In this document: in pieces, positions 23,641 through 32,002 of the stretch
Layout: every line of letters begins with the position of its first letter
Numbering within the stretch: position 1 is the stretch's first letter
Assembly: GCA_964573545.1 (NCBI GenBank)
Contig: CAZNJQ010000005.1
Location: 1 to 38,181, forward strand
Length of the DNA stretch: 38,181 nt
Origin: CAZNJQ01 sp964573545
GTDB lineage: Bacteria > Patescibacteriota > Minisyncoccia > Phycocordibacterales > UBA2135
Direction: 5' to 3'
The notes under the pieces: model-generated
Told to the model about the DNA's origin: nothing
Database searches by the model: none
What the model saw: only the letters and a program-made list of their open reading frames with translations
Program-made: the position numbers and the translations under genes

Positions 23641-24690
23641 ATGTCTCAGGATTATTATTCAGTCTTAGGCGTTCTAAAGAGCGCCTCTAAAGAGGAAATA
23701 AAAAAGGCGTTTCATCGCCTTGCACGGAAATATCATCCGGACAATAAAGACAGCGGCGACGAACGCAAATTCAAGGAAATCAACGAAGCATACCAGATTC
23801 TCTCGAATGACAAGAAGCGCGCCGAGTACGACACGTACGGGCAGGCGTTCTCAGGGAGCGGCTTTGGCGGATTTGACTGGGGTAATTTCGGAGAAGGGGG
23901 TGTTGAGTTCGACCTCGGAGATATTTTCGGAGAATTTTTTGGCGGTGGCGCGCGGCGCGAACGGAAACGGCGCGGCCGCGATATCTCCATTGATATCGAG
24001 ATCCCGTTCCGTGAAAGCATCTTCGGCGCAGAGCGGAGAGTGTTGCTTACGAAAATGTCGTTATGTGCCACATGCGCCGGTTCCGGAGCAAAGCACGGGA
24101 CATCGCAGATATCGTGTAAGCTCTGCAATGGTCAAGGGCGCGTACAGGAGACAAGGAGCTCATTTTTAGGGACATTTACGAGCGTGAAAGAATGTGCGGC
24201 ATGCAGAGGGAGAGGGCAAATTCCGAAAGAATCCTGTCAGGATTGCCGCGGACAGGGAATCATCCGGAAGCAGGAGGAAATCGTCGTGAGAATTCCCACA
24301 GGTATCCGTGATGGCGAAGTGATACGGATGGGTGGTAAGGGCGAGGCAATGCAAGGAGGTATCTCGGGGGATTTATACATAAAAATCCGCGTACAGGCGC
24401 ATCCAGTCTTCTCGCGCGACGGAAATAATGTGGTGATGGAGCTTCCGATCAAACTCACCGACGCTCTTTTGGGCGGCACGTATACCATTGAAACGCTTGA
24501 CGGCGTGATTGAACTTAAGGTTCCGGCTGGCGTCTCGTTCGGTGAGGTGCTCCGGGTGAGAGGCAAGGGTGTTCCTTTTGATGAAAAACGGCGAGGAGAT
24601 TTTCTCGTAAAACTGACGATTCGTCTTCCCAAAAATCTTTCAAAGAAGGCGAAAAAACAGTTTGAAGACCTGCGCGAAGAAGGTATCTAG
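23641..24690 (+). CDS. dnaJ: Co-chaperone DnaJ (Hsp40)
   Basis: DnaJ delivers substrates to DnaK and stimulates its ATPase. The 349-residue protein has an N-terminal J domain with the HPD motif (KYHPDN), a Gly/Phe-rich linker (FSGSGFGGFDWGNFGEGG) and four zinc-finger repeats (CATCAGSG, CKLCNGQG, CAACRGRG, CQDCRGQG). The C-terminal substrate domains follow. All type I DnaJ parts are intact. It lies 32 nt after dnaK. Confidence 0.97.
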   Translation: MSQDYYSVLGVLKSASKEEIKKAFHRLARKYHPDNKDSGDERKFKEINEAYQILSNDKKRAEYDTYGQAFSGSGFGGFDWGNFGEGGVEFDLGDIFGEFFGGGARRERKRRGRDISIDIEIPFRESIFGAERRVLLTKMSLCATCAGSGAKHGTSQISCKLCNGQGRVQETRSSFLGTFTSVKECAACRGRGQIPKESCQDCRGQGIIRKQEEIVVRIPTGIRDGEVIRMGGKGEAMQGGISGDLYIKIRVQAHPVFSRDGNNVVMELPIKLTDALLGGTYTIETLDGVIELKVPAGVSFGEVLRVRGKGVPFDEKRRGDFLVKLTIRLPKNLSKKAKKQFEDLREEGI

Positions 24691-24722
24691 TTTTGCTCAC
24701 GACACGCGAAGCTTTAAAACAC

Positions 24723-24750
24723 AGAAAATCGCCCTGGTAGACGATTTTCT
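24723..24750 (+). terminator. Possible terminator after dnaJ
   Basis: AGAAAATCG (24723-24731) pairs with CGATTTTCT (24742-24750) around a 10-nt loop. Only TTCATCCTT follows, so the T-run is poor. It may also be a 3' end processing stem. Confidence 0.4.
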
Positions 24751-24821
24751 TCATCCTTAACCCATGCTATTCGCTATCCAAACGGATAGTGTGATTTTTT
24801 TAATTCACATATTATGTCGTG

Positions 24822-24827
24822 TATAAT
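24822..24827 (+). promoter_or_regulatory. -10 box of the histidine kinase gene (leaderless)
   Basis: A perfect TATAAT, preceded directly by TG, ends 6 nt before the ATG at 24834. A GTG at 24819, in frame with the gene, overlaps this box and cannot be the translation start. Confidence 0.7.
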
Positions 24828-24833
24828 AATAGT

Positions 24834-26447
24834 ATGTATTTCACGCCGGAAATTCTTGCGGTTCTCTTCGTTTCTGCCATTGATTTTTTTCTGGGGGCAA
24901 TTATTCTTTTGCAAAATCCGCGCCATCCCATATACATCGCATACGGTTTTTTTACGACAACGGTAGCGGTGTGGGGTACCGGAGTCGGCCTCTATCTCGC
25001 GACAGGTGACCATGCCTCGGCTGATTTTCTCGCACGGTTCCTGTATTTTGTCGGCGGGAGCATTCCGTCAACTTTTCTTTATTTCTCGATGACATTCAGC
25101 TCGGAGACACTTCTTTCGTGGAGACGGATGTCGCTGATTTTTCTTCCGAGCACCCTGTTCTTTATCCTCTATTTCTTCTCCGACGCCATTATCTCTGGCT
25201 CTTCGTTTGAGACACCCGATAAGAAATCTTTTCTCTATGGACCCTTCCATCTCTTCTTTGATATACATCTCTGGGGATATTTTGCACTTGCATTCATCGT
25301 GCTCCAAAAACATTATCGCGCGATATCACAGAGGACCGATAGACTTCACACGCTGTTTGTGATCTTGGGAACATACGTCGTGCTTGGCGTCGCGGGCGTA
25401 ACGAACGTGATCATTCCGCTTTTCTTCATCTTTGATTTCATCTGGATCGGGCCGATTGCCACCATCTTATGGGTCGGTATCATCGCATACGCCGTTTTGC
25501 GGTACCAATTATTCAACATTCGTGCCGTCGCCGCCGAGCTTTTCGTCGTGTCTTTGTGGTTACTCTTATTGGTCAGGACAATAATATCGGATGGGTTGCG
25601 CGACGCATGGGTAAACATCGTTACTCTCATCGCAACGATCCTTCTCGGATTTTTCCTTATACGCGCTGTTCTTAAGCAAGTGAAGGGCCGCCAAGAGATC
25701 GAGCGTCTCGCGAGGAGTCTCGCGGGCGCAAATGAACGCCTCAAAGAGCTCGACCAGAGAAAATCCGAGTTCGTGTCGCTCGCATCTCATCAGCTCCGGA
25801 GCCCGCTTGCGGCAATCAAGGGATATGCTTCGATGCTTCTTGAAGGGTCATTTGGGGCACTGGACGGGAATCTCCGGATGCCGACGGAGCGGATATTGGA
25901 GTCGAGCAATCGGCTCGTCGCGGTCGTTGAAGACTTTCTCACGATTTCACGAATAGAGCAGAATCGTCTGGCGTATTCGTTTCAAAGCGTTGATTTTACC
26001 AGGCTCATCGAGACGATTGTCGGCGAGATGAAGCCGGTTGCGGAGAAAAAAGGGCTCACAATGTCCTTCACCGCACCGGAGGGGGCGTCCTGTATGGTAA
26101 CTGCCGATAGCGGGAAAATTACGCAAGCCGTGACAAATCTCGTCGACAATGCCATCAAATATACGCCACAGGGCGAGATTACGATTACATCAAAAAAGAA
26201 CGGAACACACTCGTGTCTTTTGTCGGTTAGAGACACCGGCGTCGGGATGTCGGACGATGCCCAGAAAAACGTATTCTCAAAATTCGTTCGCGGAGAAAAT
26301 GCAAAAAAAGAAAATGTTACGGGGGCTGGGTTGGGGCTGTATATCGCAAAACAGCTTGTTGAAGCACACCGGGGAAAGATATGGGGAGAGTCAAAAGGAG
26401 AGGGGAAAGGGTCTACGTTTTATCTGGAATTACCGGCGGAGAATTGA
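24834..26447 (+). CDS. Membrane sensor histidine kinase with 7TM N-terminus
   Basis: The 537-residue protein senses an unknown signal through a multi-span membrane domain (about residues 1-280, seven or more hydrophobic segments) like the histidine-kinase 7TM family. The HisKA domain follows with SLASHQLRSPLAAIKGYASM and likely phospho-acceptor H319. The ATPase domain has TNLVDNAIKYTPQG (N box), VRDTGVGMSDD (G1) and GAGLGLYIAKQLVEAHRG (G2). No response regulator is adjacent, so it is an orphan kinase. The ATG at 24834 starts directly after a TATAAT box, giving a leaderless mRNA. Confidence 0.9.
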   Translation: MYFTPEILAVLFVSAIDFFLGAIILLQNPRHPIYIAYGFFTTTVAVWGTGVGLYLATGDHASADFLARFLYFVGGSIPSTFLYFSMTFSSETLLSWRRMSLIFLPSTLFFILYFFSDAIISGSSFETPDKKSFLYGPFHLFFDIHLWGYFALAFIVLQKHYRAISQRTDRLHTLFVILGTYVVLGVAGVTNVIIPLFFIFDFIWIGPIATILWVGIIAYAVLRYQLFNIRAVAAELFVVSLWLLLLVRTIISDGLRDAWVNIVTLIATILLGFFLIRAVLKQVKGRQEIERLARSLAGANERLKELDQRKSEFVSLASHQLRSPLAAIKGYASMLLEGSFGALDGNLRMPTERILESSNRLVAVVEDFLTISRIEQNRLAYSFQSVDFTRLIETIVGEMKPVAEKKGLTMSFTAPEGASCMVTADSGKITQAVTNLVDNAIKYTPQGEITITSKKNGTHSCLLSVRDTGVGMSDDAQKNVFSKFVRGENAKKENVTGAGLGLYIAKQLVEAHRGKIWGESKGEGKGSTFYLELPAEN

Positions 26448-26487
26448 ATGGGATAACGAATCAAGAACTATGAATCATACTAAGATT

Positions 26488-26503
26488 GAGCGACATATCG
26501 CTC
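26488..26503. repeat. Small hairpin after the histidine kinase gene
   Basis: GAGCGA (26488-26493) pairs with TCGCTC (26498-26503) around CATA, 41 nt after the stop. A GG and a short TTT follow, so it is at best a weak terminator. The remaining gap up to the next gene holds the minus-strand terminator at 26540-26566. Confidence 0.3.
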
Positions 26504-26539
26504 GGTTTGAGTATTGTCGCTTAATAGCTTTGATATTAT

Positions 26540-26566
26540 AAAAAAGCCGACCACGGAGTGGTCGGC
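26540..26566 (-). terminator. Strong terminator of the small minus-strand gene
   Basis: On the minus strand GCCGACCAC (26566-26558) pairs perfectly with GTGGTCGGC (26554-26546) around TCC, followed by six T (26545-26540). It lies about 40 nt after the stop of the frameshifted gene. Confidence 0.88.
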
Positions 26567-26604
26567 GAGTTTGCCTGTTGGCGAGCTTGGCTGCTTGATT
26601 TGAG

Positions 26605-26764
26605 TCAGCTTTTTCGAGCCGCGAGCACGGAATGATAGATTCCTTGACCGAATGCGAACACCGCAAGTCCCGCTGCAACCGCTCCCGGGTGATGCGGGAG
26701 GGTGCTCCAAGTGAGGATTCCTGCGGCAAGCGAACAGGAGGTACGCGAGAATGGCGTTCATCAT
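26605..26764 (-). pseudogene. Small two-helix membrane protein gene with a frameshift
   Basis: No family is recognised. The minus strand has a complete gene setting: promoter at 26838-26810, AAGGA SD site, ATG at 26764 and a strong terminator. The first 12 codons read MMNAILAYLLFA, hydrophobic. Then the frame turns into Arg/Pro-rich text. Moving by one base at GCTTGCC (26731-26725) restores a sensible protein: AAGILTWSTLPHHPGAV, then AAGLAVFAFGQGIYHSVLAA and RKS before a TGA at 26607-26605. The restored product is about 52 residues with two helices. It could be a recent pseudogene, a sequencing error or a programmed frameshift. Confidence 0.7.
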
Positions 26765-26809
26765 CTCTTTCCTTTCTGCTGGGGTTTCGGGGGAATTTAA
26801 TCCAAAGAA

Positions 26810-26838
26810 AGAGTAGCATATTTTGATATAGTTGTCAA
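26810..26838 (-). promoter_or_regulatory. Promoter of the small minus-strand gene
   Basis: On the minus strand TTGACA (26838-26833), a 17-nt spacer and TACTCT (26815-26810) predict a start near 26803 and a leader of about 40 nt with an SD site. An intact promoter argues that the frameshift is recent or tolerated. Confidence 0.75.
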
Positions 26839-26884
26839 CTCTAATTAGCGACCCAAAACAATATGCGGATAATAGCTTTTTTGA

Positions 26885-26890
26885 TACCAT
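26885..26890 (+). promoter_or_regulatory. -10 box of trpS (leaderless)
   Basis: TACCAT ends 7 nt before the ATG at 26898. A TTG at 26832, in frame with trpS, lies upstream of this box, inside the divergent promoter, and is not the start. No good -35 is seen. Confidence 0.5.
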
Positions 26891-26897
26891 AGAGATT

Positions 26898-27869
26898 ATG
26901 AATAAGGATAAAAAAATTCTGGTTTCCGGCATACAGCCGTCGGGGACGATACATATCGGCAATTATTTCGGCGCGATGGTGCGGTTTCTTGAGCTTCAGG
27001 ACGAATGCGAGAGCTATATTTTTATCGCAAATTACCATGCTCTGACGACGGTTGTGGACAAGGAGGCGCTCGTCAAAAATACCGAAGACGCCGTCCTCGA
27101 CTATCTTGCGATCGGGCTCAATCCGGAAACGCTTTTCTTGCAATCGGACATTCCGGAAGTGACGGAGCTTGCGTGGATTTTTAATACACTTGTGACGGTG
27201 CCATATCTCTCCCGCGCCGTGGCGTACAAAGAGAAAGTCGAGAAGGGGCTTGAGGCGAACGTCGGTCTTTTCGATTATCCTGTACTTATGGCTGCGGATA
27301 TTCTCATCATGGGCGCTGACATCGTCCCCGTCGGGGCGGACCAGAAACAACACATCGAGATCGCGCGTGATATCGCGGAAAAATTTAACGCGCGCTACGG
27401 AAATTTCTTCGCGCTTCCGAAGGCGCATATATTAAAAGAGGCCGCGATAGTTCCCGGCATTGACGGGCAGAAGATGAGTAAAAGCTATGGCAATTTTATT
27501 CCGCTTTTCGCGGAGGACCCCGACATAGAAAAACTTGTTATGCGGATAGTGACGGATTCGAAGGGCGAGAAAGAAAAAAAAGACCCGGATACCGATACGG
27601 TCTTCGCGCTTCATCGGCTATTCAGTATCTCCGAGCTTCCGGAACTCCGGAAGCGATATGAATCCGGACGTATCGGATATCGAGAGTCGAAGGAAATCCT
27701 TGCAGAGAATATAAAGGCGTTTATTGCTCCGCTTCGCGAGAAAAGACGACGACTCGCGGAAGATACGAGAAGTATCCTCGATATCATCAAGAAAGGACGA
27801 GAGCGTGCACGCGAGCGGGCGCGGGCGAACATGGCGGATATAAGAAAGAAAGTCGGCGTCTCTTTTTAA
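26898..27869 (+). CDS. trpS: Tryptophanyl-tRNA synthetase
   Basis: This class I synthetase charges tRNA(Trp). The 323-residue protein has SGIQPSGTIHIGNYFGA, which is the TrpRS opening with HIGN in place of HIGH (about residues 18-21), and KMSKSYGNFIP, the KMSKS loop. MGADIVPVGADQKQHIEIAR is the substrate-binding region. The start MNKDKKILVSG fits the family start, whereas an upstream extension does not. Confidence 0.96.
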   Translation: MNKDKKILVSGIQPSGTIHIGNYFGAMVRFLELQDECESYIFIANYHALTTVVDKEALVKNTEDAVLDYLAIGLNPETLFLQSDIPEVTELAWIFNTLVTVPYLSRAVAYKEKVEKGLEANVGLFDYPVLMAADILIMGADIVPVGADQKQHIEIARDIAEKFNARYGNFFALPKAHILKEAAIVPGIDGQKMSKSYGNFIPLFAEDPDIEKLVMRIVTDSKGEKEKKDPDTDTVFALHRLFSISELPELRKRYESGRIGYRESKEILAENIKAFIAPLREKRRRLAEDTRSILDIIKKGRERARERARANMADIRKKVGVSF

Positions 27870-27874
27870 TCATT

Positions 27875-27880
27875 TATACT
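27875..27880 (+). promoter_or_regulatory. Possible -10 box of aspS
   Basis: TATACT ends 11 nt before the aspS ATG, directly after the trpS stop. A leader of about 5 nt would result. There is no clear -35, so aspS may instead be read through from trpS. Confidence 0.4.
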
Positions 27881-27891
27881 AACGGACGGAT

Positions 27892-29217
27892 ATGAGAACA
27901 TACATCGACGAGCTTAAAAAACACGTAGGGAGCGAAGTCTCCGTCGCGGGATGGGTTGATGCGCGCCGTGCCCACGGGAAACTTATTTTCATCGATCTCC
28001 GTGACCGGACGGGAGTCATCCAGTCTGTCGTGACACCCAAACACGAAGCGGCATATGCACAGGCGGCTCTTCTTCGCGGCGAATGGGTTATCGAAGCGCG
28101 CGGAATCGTGAATAAGCGTCCCGAGAAGATGGTGAATCCAGACCTCGAGACGGGCACTATCGAGCTTGAGATAACAGACATCGCCGTCGTGGGACACGCG
28201 CATGAATTGCCGTTCGATAAAGAGGAAAAACTAAATCTCGATACGCACCTGGACCATCTCCCGCTGACGCTCCGGAGCGCGAGAAACCGGGCGATTTTCT
28301 CGATCCAGGCCCGTATCATCGAAGCATTCCGGATATTCCTCAAAAAGGAGGGATTTGTTGAATTTCAGTCGCCCAAAATTATCGGCGAAGATGCTGAAGG
28401 AGGCGCGTCTGTCTTTAAAATCGAATATTTTGACCACGAAGCGCATCTGGCACAGAGCCCGCAATTTTATAAACAGATCATGGTTGGTATCTATGAGAAA
28501 GTATTTACGACGGGCAACGTATTTCGGGCCGAGAAGCACAGTACGACACGGCACCTAAACGAATATACAAGTCTTGATGTTGAGCTCGGCTTCATTCGGG
28601 ATCATCACGACATAATGAATCTTGGTGGCCGGCTTATGCACTCGATCATCTCACATGTGGCAGAAACGTCCGCGCATGAGCTTAAGATCCTTGGCGCCAC
28701 ACTACCGCTCATTCCTCACGAGATTCCCCACATGAAACTCCGGGATGCGCAAAAGATCATACACGAGCGTTATGGCGAGGATTGCGCGAAAGAACCGGAC
28801 CTCTCGCCTCAGCACGAGCGTTGGATATCGGAATACGCGCTGAAACAACTTAATTCAGATTTCATCTATATTACGCACTTTCCGTCCGAGAAAAGGCCGA
28901 TGTATGTGTATGAAGATGAAGCCGATCTCGGATATACCAAGAGTTTTGATCTTCTGTGCCGCGGACTTGAGGTTAATACCGGGGGCCAGAGGATCCATGA
29001 ATATGATGACCTTGTGGCGAAAATACAGCGCAAAGGTCTCGACCCTGAGAAGTTTTCTTTTTACCTTCAAGCATTCAAATATGGTATGCCCCCACACGGG
29101 GGATTCGGGATGGGGCTTGAACGGCTGACGGCACGGTTCCTTTCGATAGACAATGTCAAAGAAGCGACATTGTTCCCGAGAGAAATAAATCGGATTGATA
29201 CGCTACTGTCGCATTAG
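27892..29217 (+). CDS. aspS: Aspartyl-tRNA synthetase, archaeal type
   Basis: This class II synthetase charges tRNA(Asp), and archaeal-type forms often also charge tRNA(Asn). The 441-residue protein has an N-terminal OB domain (SVAGWVDARRAHGKLIFIDL). Motif 2 is FRAEKHSTTRHLNEYTSLDV and motif 3 is GGFGMGLERLTARFL. It lacks the GAD insertion of bacterial AspRS, which is about 590 residues long. If non-discriminating, it would need GatCAB to make Asn-tRNA(Asn). An AsnRS identity is less likely given the motif 2 text. Confidence 0.88.
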   Translation: MRTYIDELKKHVGSEVSVAGWVDARRAHGKLIFIDLRDRTGVIQSVVTPKHEAAYAQAALLRGEWVIEARGIVNKRPEKMVNPDLETGTIELEITDIAVVGHAHELPFDKEEKLNLDTHLDHLPLTLRSARNRAIFSIQARIIEAFRIFLKKEGFVEFQSPKIIGEDAEGGASVFKIEYFDHEAHLAQSPQFYKQIMVGIYEKVFTTGNVFRAEKHSTTRHLNEYTSLDVELGFIRDHHDIMNLGGRLMHSIISHVAETSAHELKILGATLPLIPHEIPHMKLRDAQKIIHERYGEDCAKEPDLSPQHERWISEYALKQLNSDFIYITHFPSEKRPMYVYEDEADLGYTKSFDLLCRGLEVNTGGQRIHEYDDLVAKIQRKGLDPEKFSFYLQAFKYGMPPHGGFGMGLERLTARFLSIDNVKEATLFPREINRIDTLLSH

Positions 29218-29225
29218 AACCAGGT

Positions 29226-29939
29226 ATGAGAGAAGCCGTGTACACAGTAAAACAAAGCGCATTTGAAGGGCCGCTTGAGCTCCTTCTTGACCTTATTGAG
29301 CAGAAAAAACTTCACATCAATGATATTTCTCTTGCGCAGATAACGGATGAATATATTGGGTACATTGAAACGCTCGGGTCATTCCCGTTGGGGTCCGCAG
29401 CTCATTTTATCCTCATTGCCGCAACGCTTGTTCTCCTGAAATCCCGTTCTCTTTTGCCGTCGCTTGAACTCTCCGAAGAGGAAAAAGGCGATATAGAAGA
29501 TCTTGAGCGGCGGCTCCGCGAATACAAGCGGATAAAGGAGCTCAGTGTCCATATTTCCAGGCTTTTCAATGCGCAGGTGATATTTACGCGGGAAGACGTG
29601 AGCACATTCACTCCCGTTTTTTCACCCACAGAAGAAATGACCTGTGTACGATTTCTTGAAGCGATCGGGTCCGTACTCCGGGGGCTTCCAAAAAAAGAGA
29701 TGATACCACAGGCAATCATCAAAAAAGCGGTCAGTCTTGAAGAGATGATCAAGAATTTGAGCACGCGCATTGAAAAAGGCCTCCAGACGAGTTTCCGAGA
29801 ATATGCGCACGGTTCTCTTAAGGAACGAAGTCATGTTATAGTGAGTTTTCTCGCCGTGCTTGAGCTTGTGCGACGCGGTATAATTTCAGTCGTGCAGAAA
29901 GAGAAGTTCGGGGACATCCTGATGAGTAAGAAGTTATAA
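29226..29939 (+). CDS. scpA: Segregation and condensation protein ScpA
   Basis: ScpA is the kleisin that links SMC heads in chromosome condensation. The 237-residue protein has SAFEGPLELLLDLIEQKKLH, the SMC-neck-binding start, then AAHFILIAATLVLLKSRSLL. The C-terminal winged-helix part is VIVSFLAVLELVRRGIISVV. It is followed directly by scpB, its partner. The start lies 8 nt after aspS. Confidence 0.94.
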   Translation: MREAVYTVKQSAFEGPLELLLDLIEQKKLHINDISLAQITDEYIGYIETLGSFPLGSAAHFILIAATLVLLKSRSLLPSLELSEEEKGDIEDLERRLREYKRIKELSVHISRLFNAQVIFTREDVSTFTPVFSPTEEMTCVRFLEAIGSVLRGLPKKEMIPQAIIKKAVSLEEMIKNLSTRIEKGLQTSFREYAHGSLKERSHVIVSFLAVLELVRRGIISVVQKEKFGDILMSKKL

Positions 29940-29965
29940 AGTTGGAGGATTTTAAATACATTTCT

Positions 29966-30562
29966 ATGACTGTGGAGTCAAAAATCGAAGCGATTCTGTT
30001 TGTCCGGGGGGAGCCAACCCAGGTCGACTTTTTGGCGCGGACACTCGGAGAGGATCCTGAAGCGGTCAGAAGCGCTCTCTCGTCGCTTGAAACAGCTCTC
30101 AAGGGTCGCGGGCTGAGTCTCGTATATAAAGATGACTCCGTGCTCTTGGGGACAGCGCCGGAACTTTCTCCGACAATCGAGAAAATGACAAAAGAAGAAC
30201 TTATGGGTGATTTGGGGAAAGCAACGCTTGAGACCCTCTCCATAATTCTCTATCAGGGACCCATCGTGAAAAGCAGAATTGATTACATTCGCGGGGTTAA
30301 CTCAAGTTTCATCCTCAGGAACCTTCTCATTCGCGGCCTCATAGAACGAAGGGAGCACCCGGAAGATAAACGAACATTTTTATACAGCCCGACGTTCGAT
30401 CTTCTTACACATCTCGGTATTTCGCGAGTGGAAGACCTACCCGAGTATGGGACAGCGCGCGACGAAATACGCGCATTTGAAGAAGTTTTTGGCGAGACCC
30501 CGCCGGAGGGTGCAGTAGAAGATACTCCGCGCGATACGCAGGATAACAGCCAATCATCATGA
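29966..30562 (+). CDS. scpB: Segregation and condensation protein ScpB
   Basis: ScpB dimerises and binds ScpA in the SMC complex through two winged-helix domains. The 198-residue form starts MTVESKIEAILFVRGEP, the family start, and contains LGKATLETLSIILYQGP, IDYIRGVNSSFILRNLLIRG and LIERREHPEDKRTFLYSPT. An earlier in-frame TTG (29942) is possible but overlaps the GGAGG that would serve as SD. From 29966 that SD is 17 nt away, so the start is not fully settled. The stop overlaps the next gene by ATGA. Confidence 0.9.
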   Translation: MTVESKIEAILFVRGEPTQVDFLARTLGEDPEAVRSALSSLETALKGRGLSLVYKDDSVLLGTAPELSPTIEKMTKEELMGDLGKATLETLSIILYQGPIVKSRIDYIRGVNSSFILRNLLIRGLIERREHPEDKRTFLYSPTFDLLTHLGISRVEDLPEYGTARDEIRAFEEVFGETPPEGAVEDTPRDTQDNSQSS

Positions 30563-31512
30563 TACCTAAAACGCATATCATCTACGGTATGAGCGCATGC
30601 GTCGCCGCTTTCGGAATCCTTGCGGTAATTCTTTTTATGCGCGTTCCCCTAGAGCACCAATCGCTTCCTGCAACCACTCTCTCGCGCGATGCGAACTCCG
30701 CGGTGCCACACGATCCGTTCGCGGGAATCACCCTCACGGCACACGCGGCATATGTCTTTGATGCGGAGCGCGGGGTGCCTCTGTTCGCGCTCCATGAGAA
30801 TGTACAGCTTCCTCTGGCGTCGCTCACTAAGATCATGACTGCGCTTGTTGCCATCGAAACCGGAGAGCCTGATGACACAATCACAGTGACGGGAGACGCG
30901 ATAGCGCTTGAAGGGGACCAAGGATTGAGACAAGGGGAGAAGTGGCGTCTCGGAGACCTTATTGACCTGATGCTTCTTTCTTCGTCAAATGACGGCGCAC
31001 ACGCCATTGCATCGGCTGTCGGGGCCACAGAAGGCACGCTCGCCGATGCAGATATTGGAAACGCTTTCGTACGCGCCATGAACCAAAAGGCGCGTGCGCT
31101 TTCGCTTACCCAGACGTATTTTTTGAACGAGTCAGGACTTGATGTAAACGAGGGCGTCTCGGGAGCGTACGGTTCCGCTCGCGACGTTGCACGCCTTCTT
31201 GAATATGTCATCATGCGCCACCCGGAGATTATCGAGGCGACCCGTTACAAGATGCTTGAGACGGCTTCTCTCAAAGAACGCCACACGGCAAAAAATACGA
31301 ATCAGTTTGTCGAAAATATACCCGGACTTATTGCTTCAAAAACAGGATTTACGGACCTTGCAGGAGGGAATCTCGCGATCGCATTTGATGCAGGGCTTTC
31401 GCATCCGGTCATCGTCGTGGTTTTAGGTTCGACTGAAAAAGAGAGATTTACCGATGCGGGAATACTTATTGATGCCGCGATGCAATATTTTTCCGGCGAG
31501 AAACTTTTATAA
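30559..31512 (+). CDS. D-alanyl-D-alanine carboxypeptidase (class C-type low-mass PBP, DacA-like)
   Basis: This serine peptidase trims the terminal D-Ala from peptidoglycan stem peptides. The 317-residue protein has an N-terminal membrane anchor (about 10-27). The three motifs are SLTK (in PLASLTKIMTALVA), SSN (in LLSSSNDGAHA) and KTG (in ASKTGFTDLAGG). It ends soon after the catalytic domain, without a typical C-terminal amphipathic anchor. It overlaps scpB by 4 nt (ATGA), so translation is probably coupled. Confidence 0.93.
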   Translation: MIPKTHIIYGMSACVAAFGILAVILFMRVPLEHQSLPATTLSRDANSAVPHDPFAGITLTAHAAYVFDAERGVPLFALHENVQLPLASLTKIMTALVAIETGEPDDTITVTGDAIALEGDQGLRQGEKWRLGDLIDLMLLSSSNDGAHAIASAVGATEGTLADADIGNAFVRAMNQKARALSLTQTYFLNESGLDVNEGVSGAYGSARDVARLLEYVIMRHPEIIEATRYKMLETASLKERHTAKNTNQFVENIPGLIASKTGFTDLAGGNLAIAFDAGLSHPVIVVVLGSTEKERFTDAGILIDAAMQYFSGEKLL

Positions 31513-31516
31513 AATA

Positions 31517-31583
31517 ATTGAACCTGTGTTTCGTCTTCCCTGCCTCCTGCATGCGGCCATGCCTGCGCATGCAGGAGGCAGGG
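31517..31583. repeat. Dispersed hairpin element, copy D
   Basis: The left flank ATTGAACCTGTGTTTCGTCT is nearly identical to that of copy C (10581-10600). CCCTGCCTCCTGCATGC (31538-31554) then pairs perfectly over 17 bp with GCATGCAGGAGGCAGGG (31567-31583) around a 12-nt loop shared with copy B. The second hairpin of copies A and C is missing. A plus-strand open frame over this region (31518-31910) is only the repeat plus antisense of the real gene. Confidence 0.75.
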
Positions 31584-31617
31584 CCGCTCACAAGAGGCAG
31601 GTACCCGGGGAATCTTT

Positions 31618-31652
31618 ATAAAAAAATGGCGAGGTCAGAGACTCTCGCCATT
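31618..31652 (-). terminator. Terminator of the 75-residue minus-strand gene
   Basis: On the minus strand AATGGCGAG (31652-31644) pairs perfectly with CTCGCCATT (31633-31625), followed by a T-run (31624-31618). Confidence 0.85.
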
Positions 31653-31687
31653 GTCCCCATAAAAGGGAAAGATATTGTTGTCGTGCC

Positions 31688-31915
31688 TTATCGGTCGTCC
31701 CCCTTGGTGTTGACATCGAACGACACGATTTGGGCGGACAGTTTCGACCGTACTTCGCCGGTTTCGGGATTCTTCTCGGTCTCTTCGTTGAAGACCGGCT
31801 TGACGTTCCTGACATGCAGGAACTCCACCGGCTTTCCGTTGCCATTCCTGACAACAATGCGTTCGCCACGCCTCCAGGGGATGCTGGGCGAGGAAACGGA
31901 AACGATGTGAGGCAT
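31688..31915 (-). CDS. Small hypothetical protein of the accessory island
   Basis: No family is recognised. The 75-residue product is soluble and charged, starting MPHIVSVSSPSIPWRRGERI and containing VFNEETEKNPETGEVRSKL. It looks beta-rich and has no cysteine or membrane segment. The gene is well supported: AAGGAG lies 8 nt before the ATG, a promoter lies at 31995-31967 and a strong terminator follows. It is divergent from the beta-CASP nuclease gene, with the two -35 boxes only 7 bp apart, so the two may be regulated together. Confidence 0.75.
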   Translation of the reverse strand: MPHIVSVSSPSIPWRRGERIVVRNGNGKPVEFLHVRNVKPVFNEETEKNPETGEVRSKLSAQIVSFDVNTKGDDR

Positions 31916-31966
31916 CGCACTCTCTCCTTGTTTTTCCTGTGCGCTCCGACGGAACGCTCCAGTTAA

Positions 31967-31995
31967 AAGCTAGCATGTTTCAATAGAATTGTCAA
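31967..31995 (-). promoter_or_regulatory. Promoter of the 75-residue protein gene
   Basis: On the minus strand TTGACA (31995-31990), a 17-nt spacer and TAGCTT (31972-31967). The predicted leader is about 45 nt with the AAGGAG SD site. Confidence 0.65.
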
Positions 31996-32002
31996 GAATC
32001 TC

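Noticed and set aside
31518..31910. Plus-strand open frame of 130 codons
   Set aside because: It starts inside repeat D, whose left flank encodes the same short peptide start as repeat C, and then runs antisense to the well-supported minus-strand gene. No SD site or promoter fits it.
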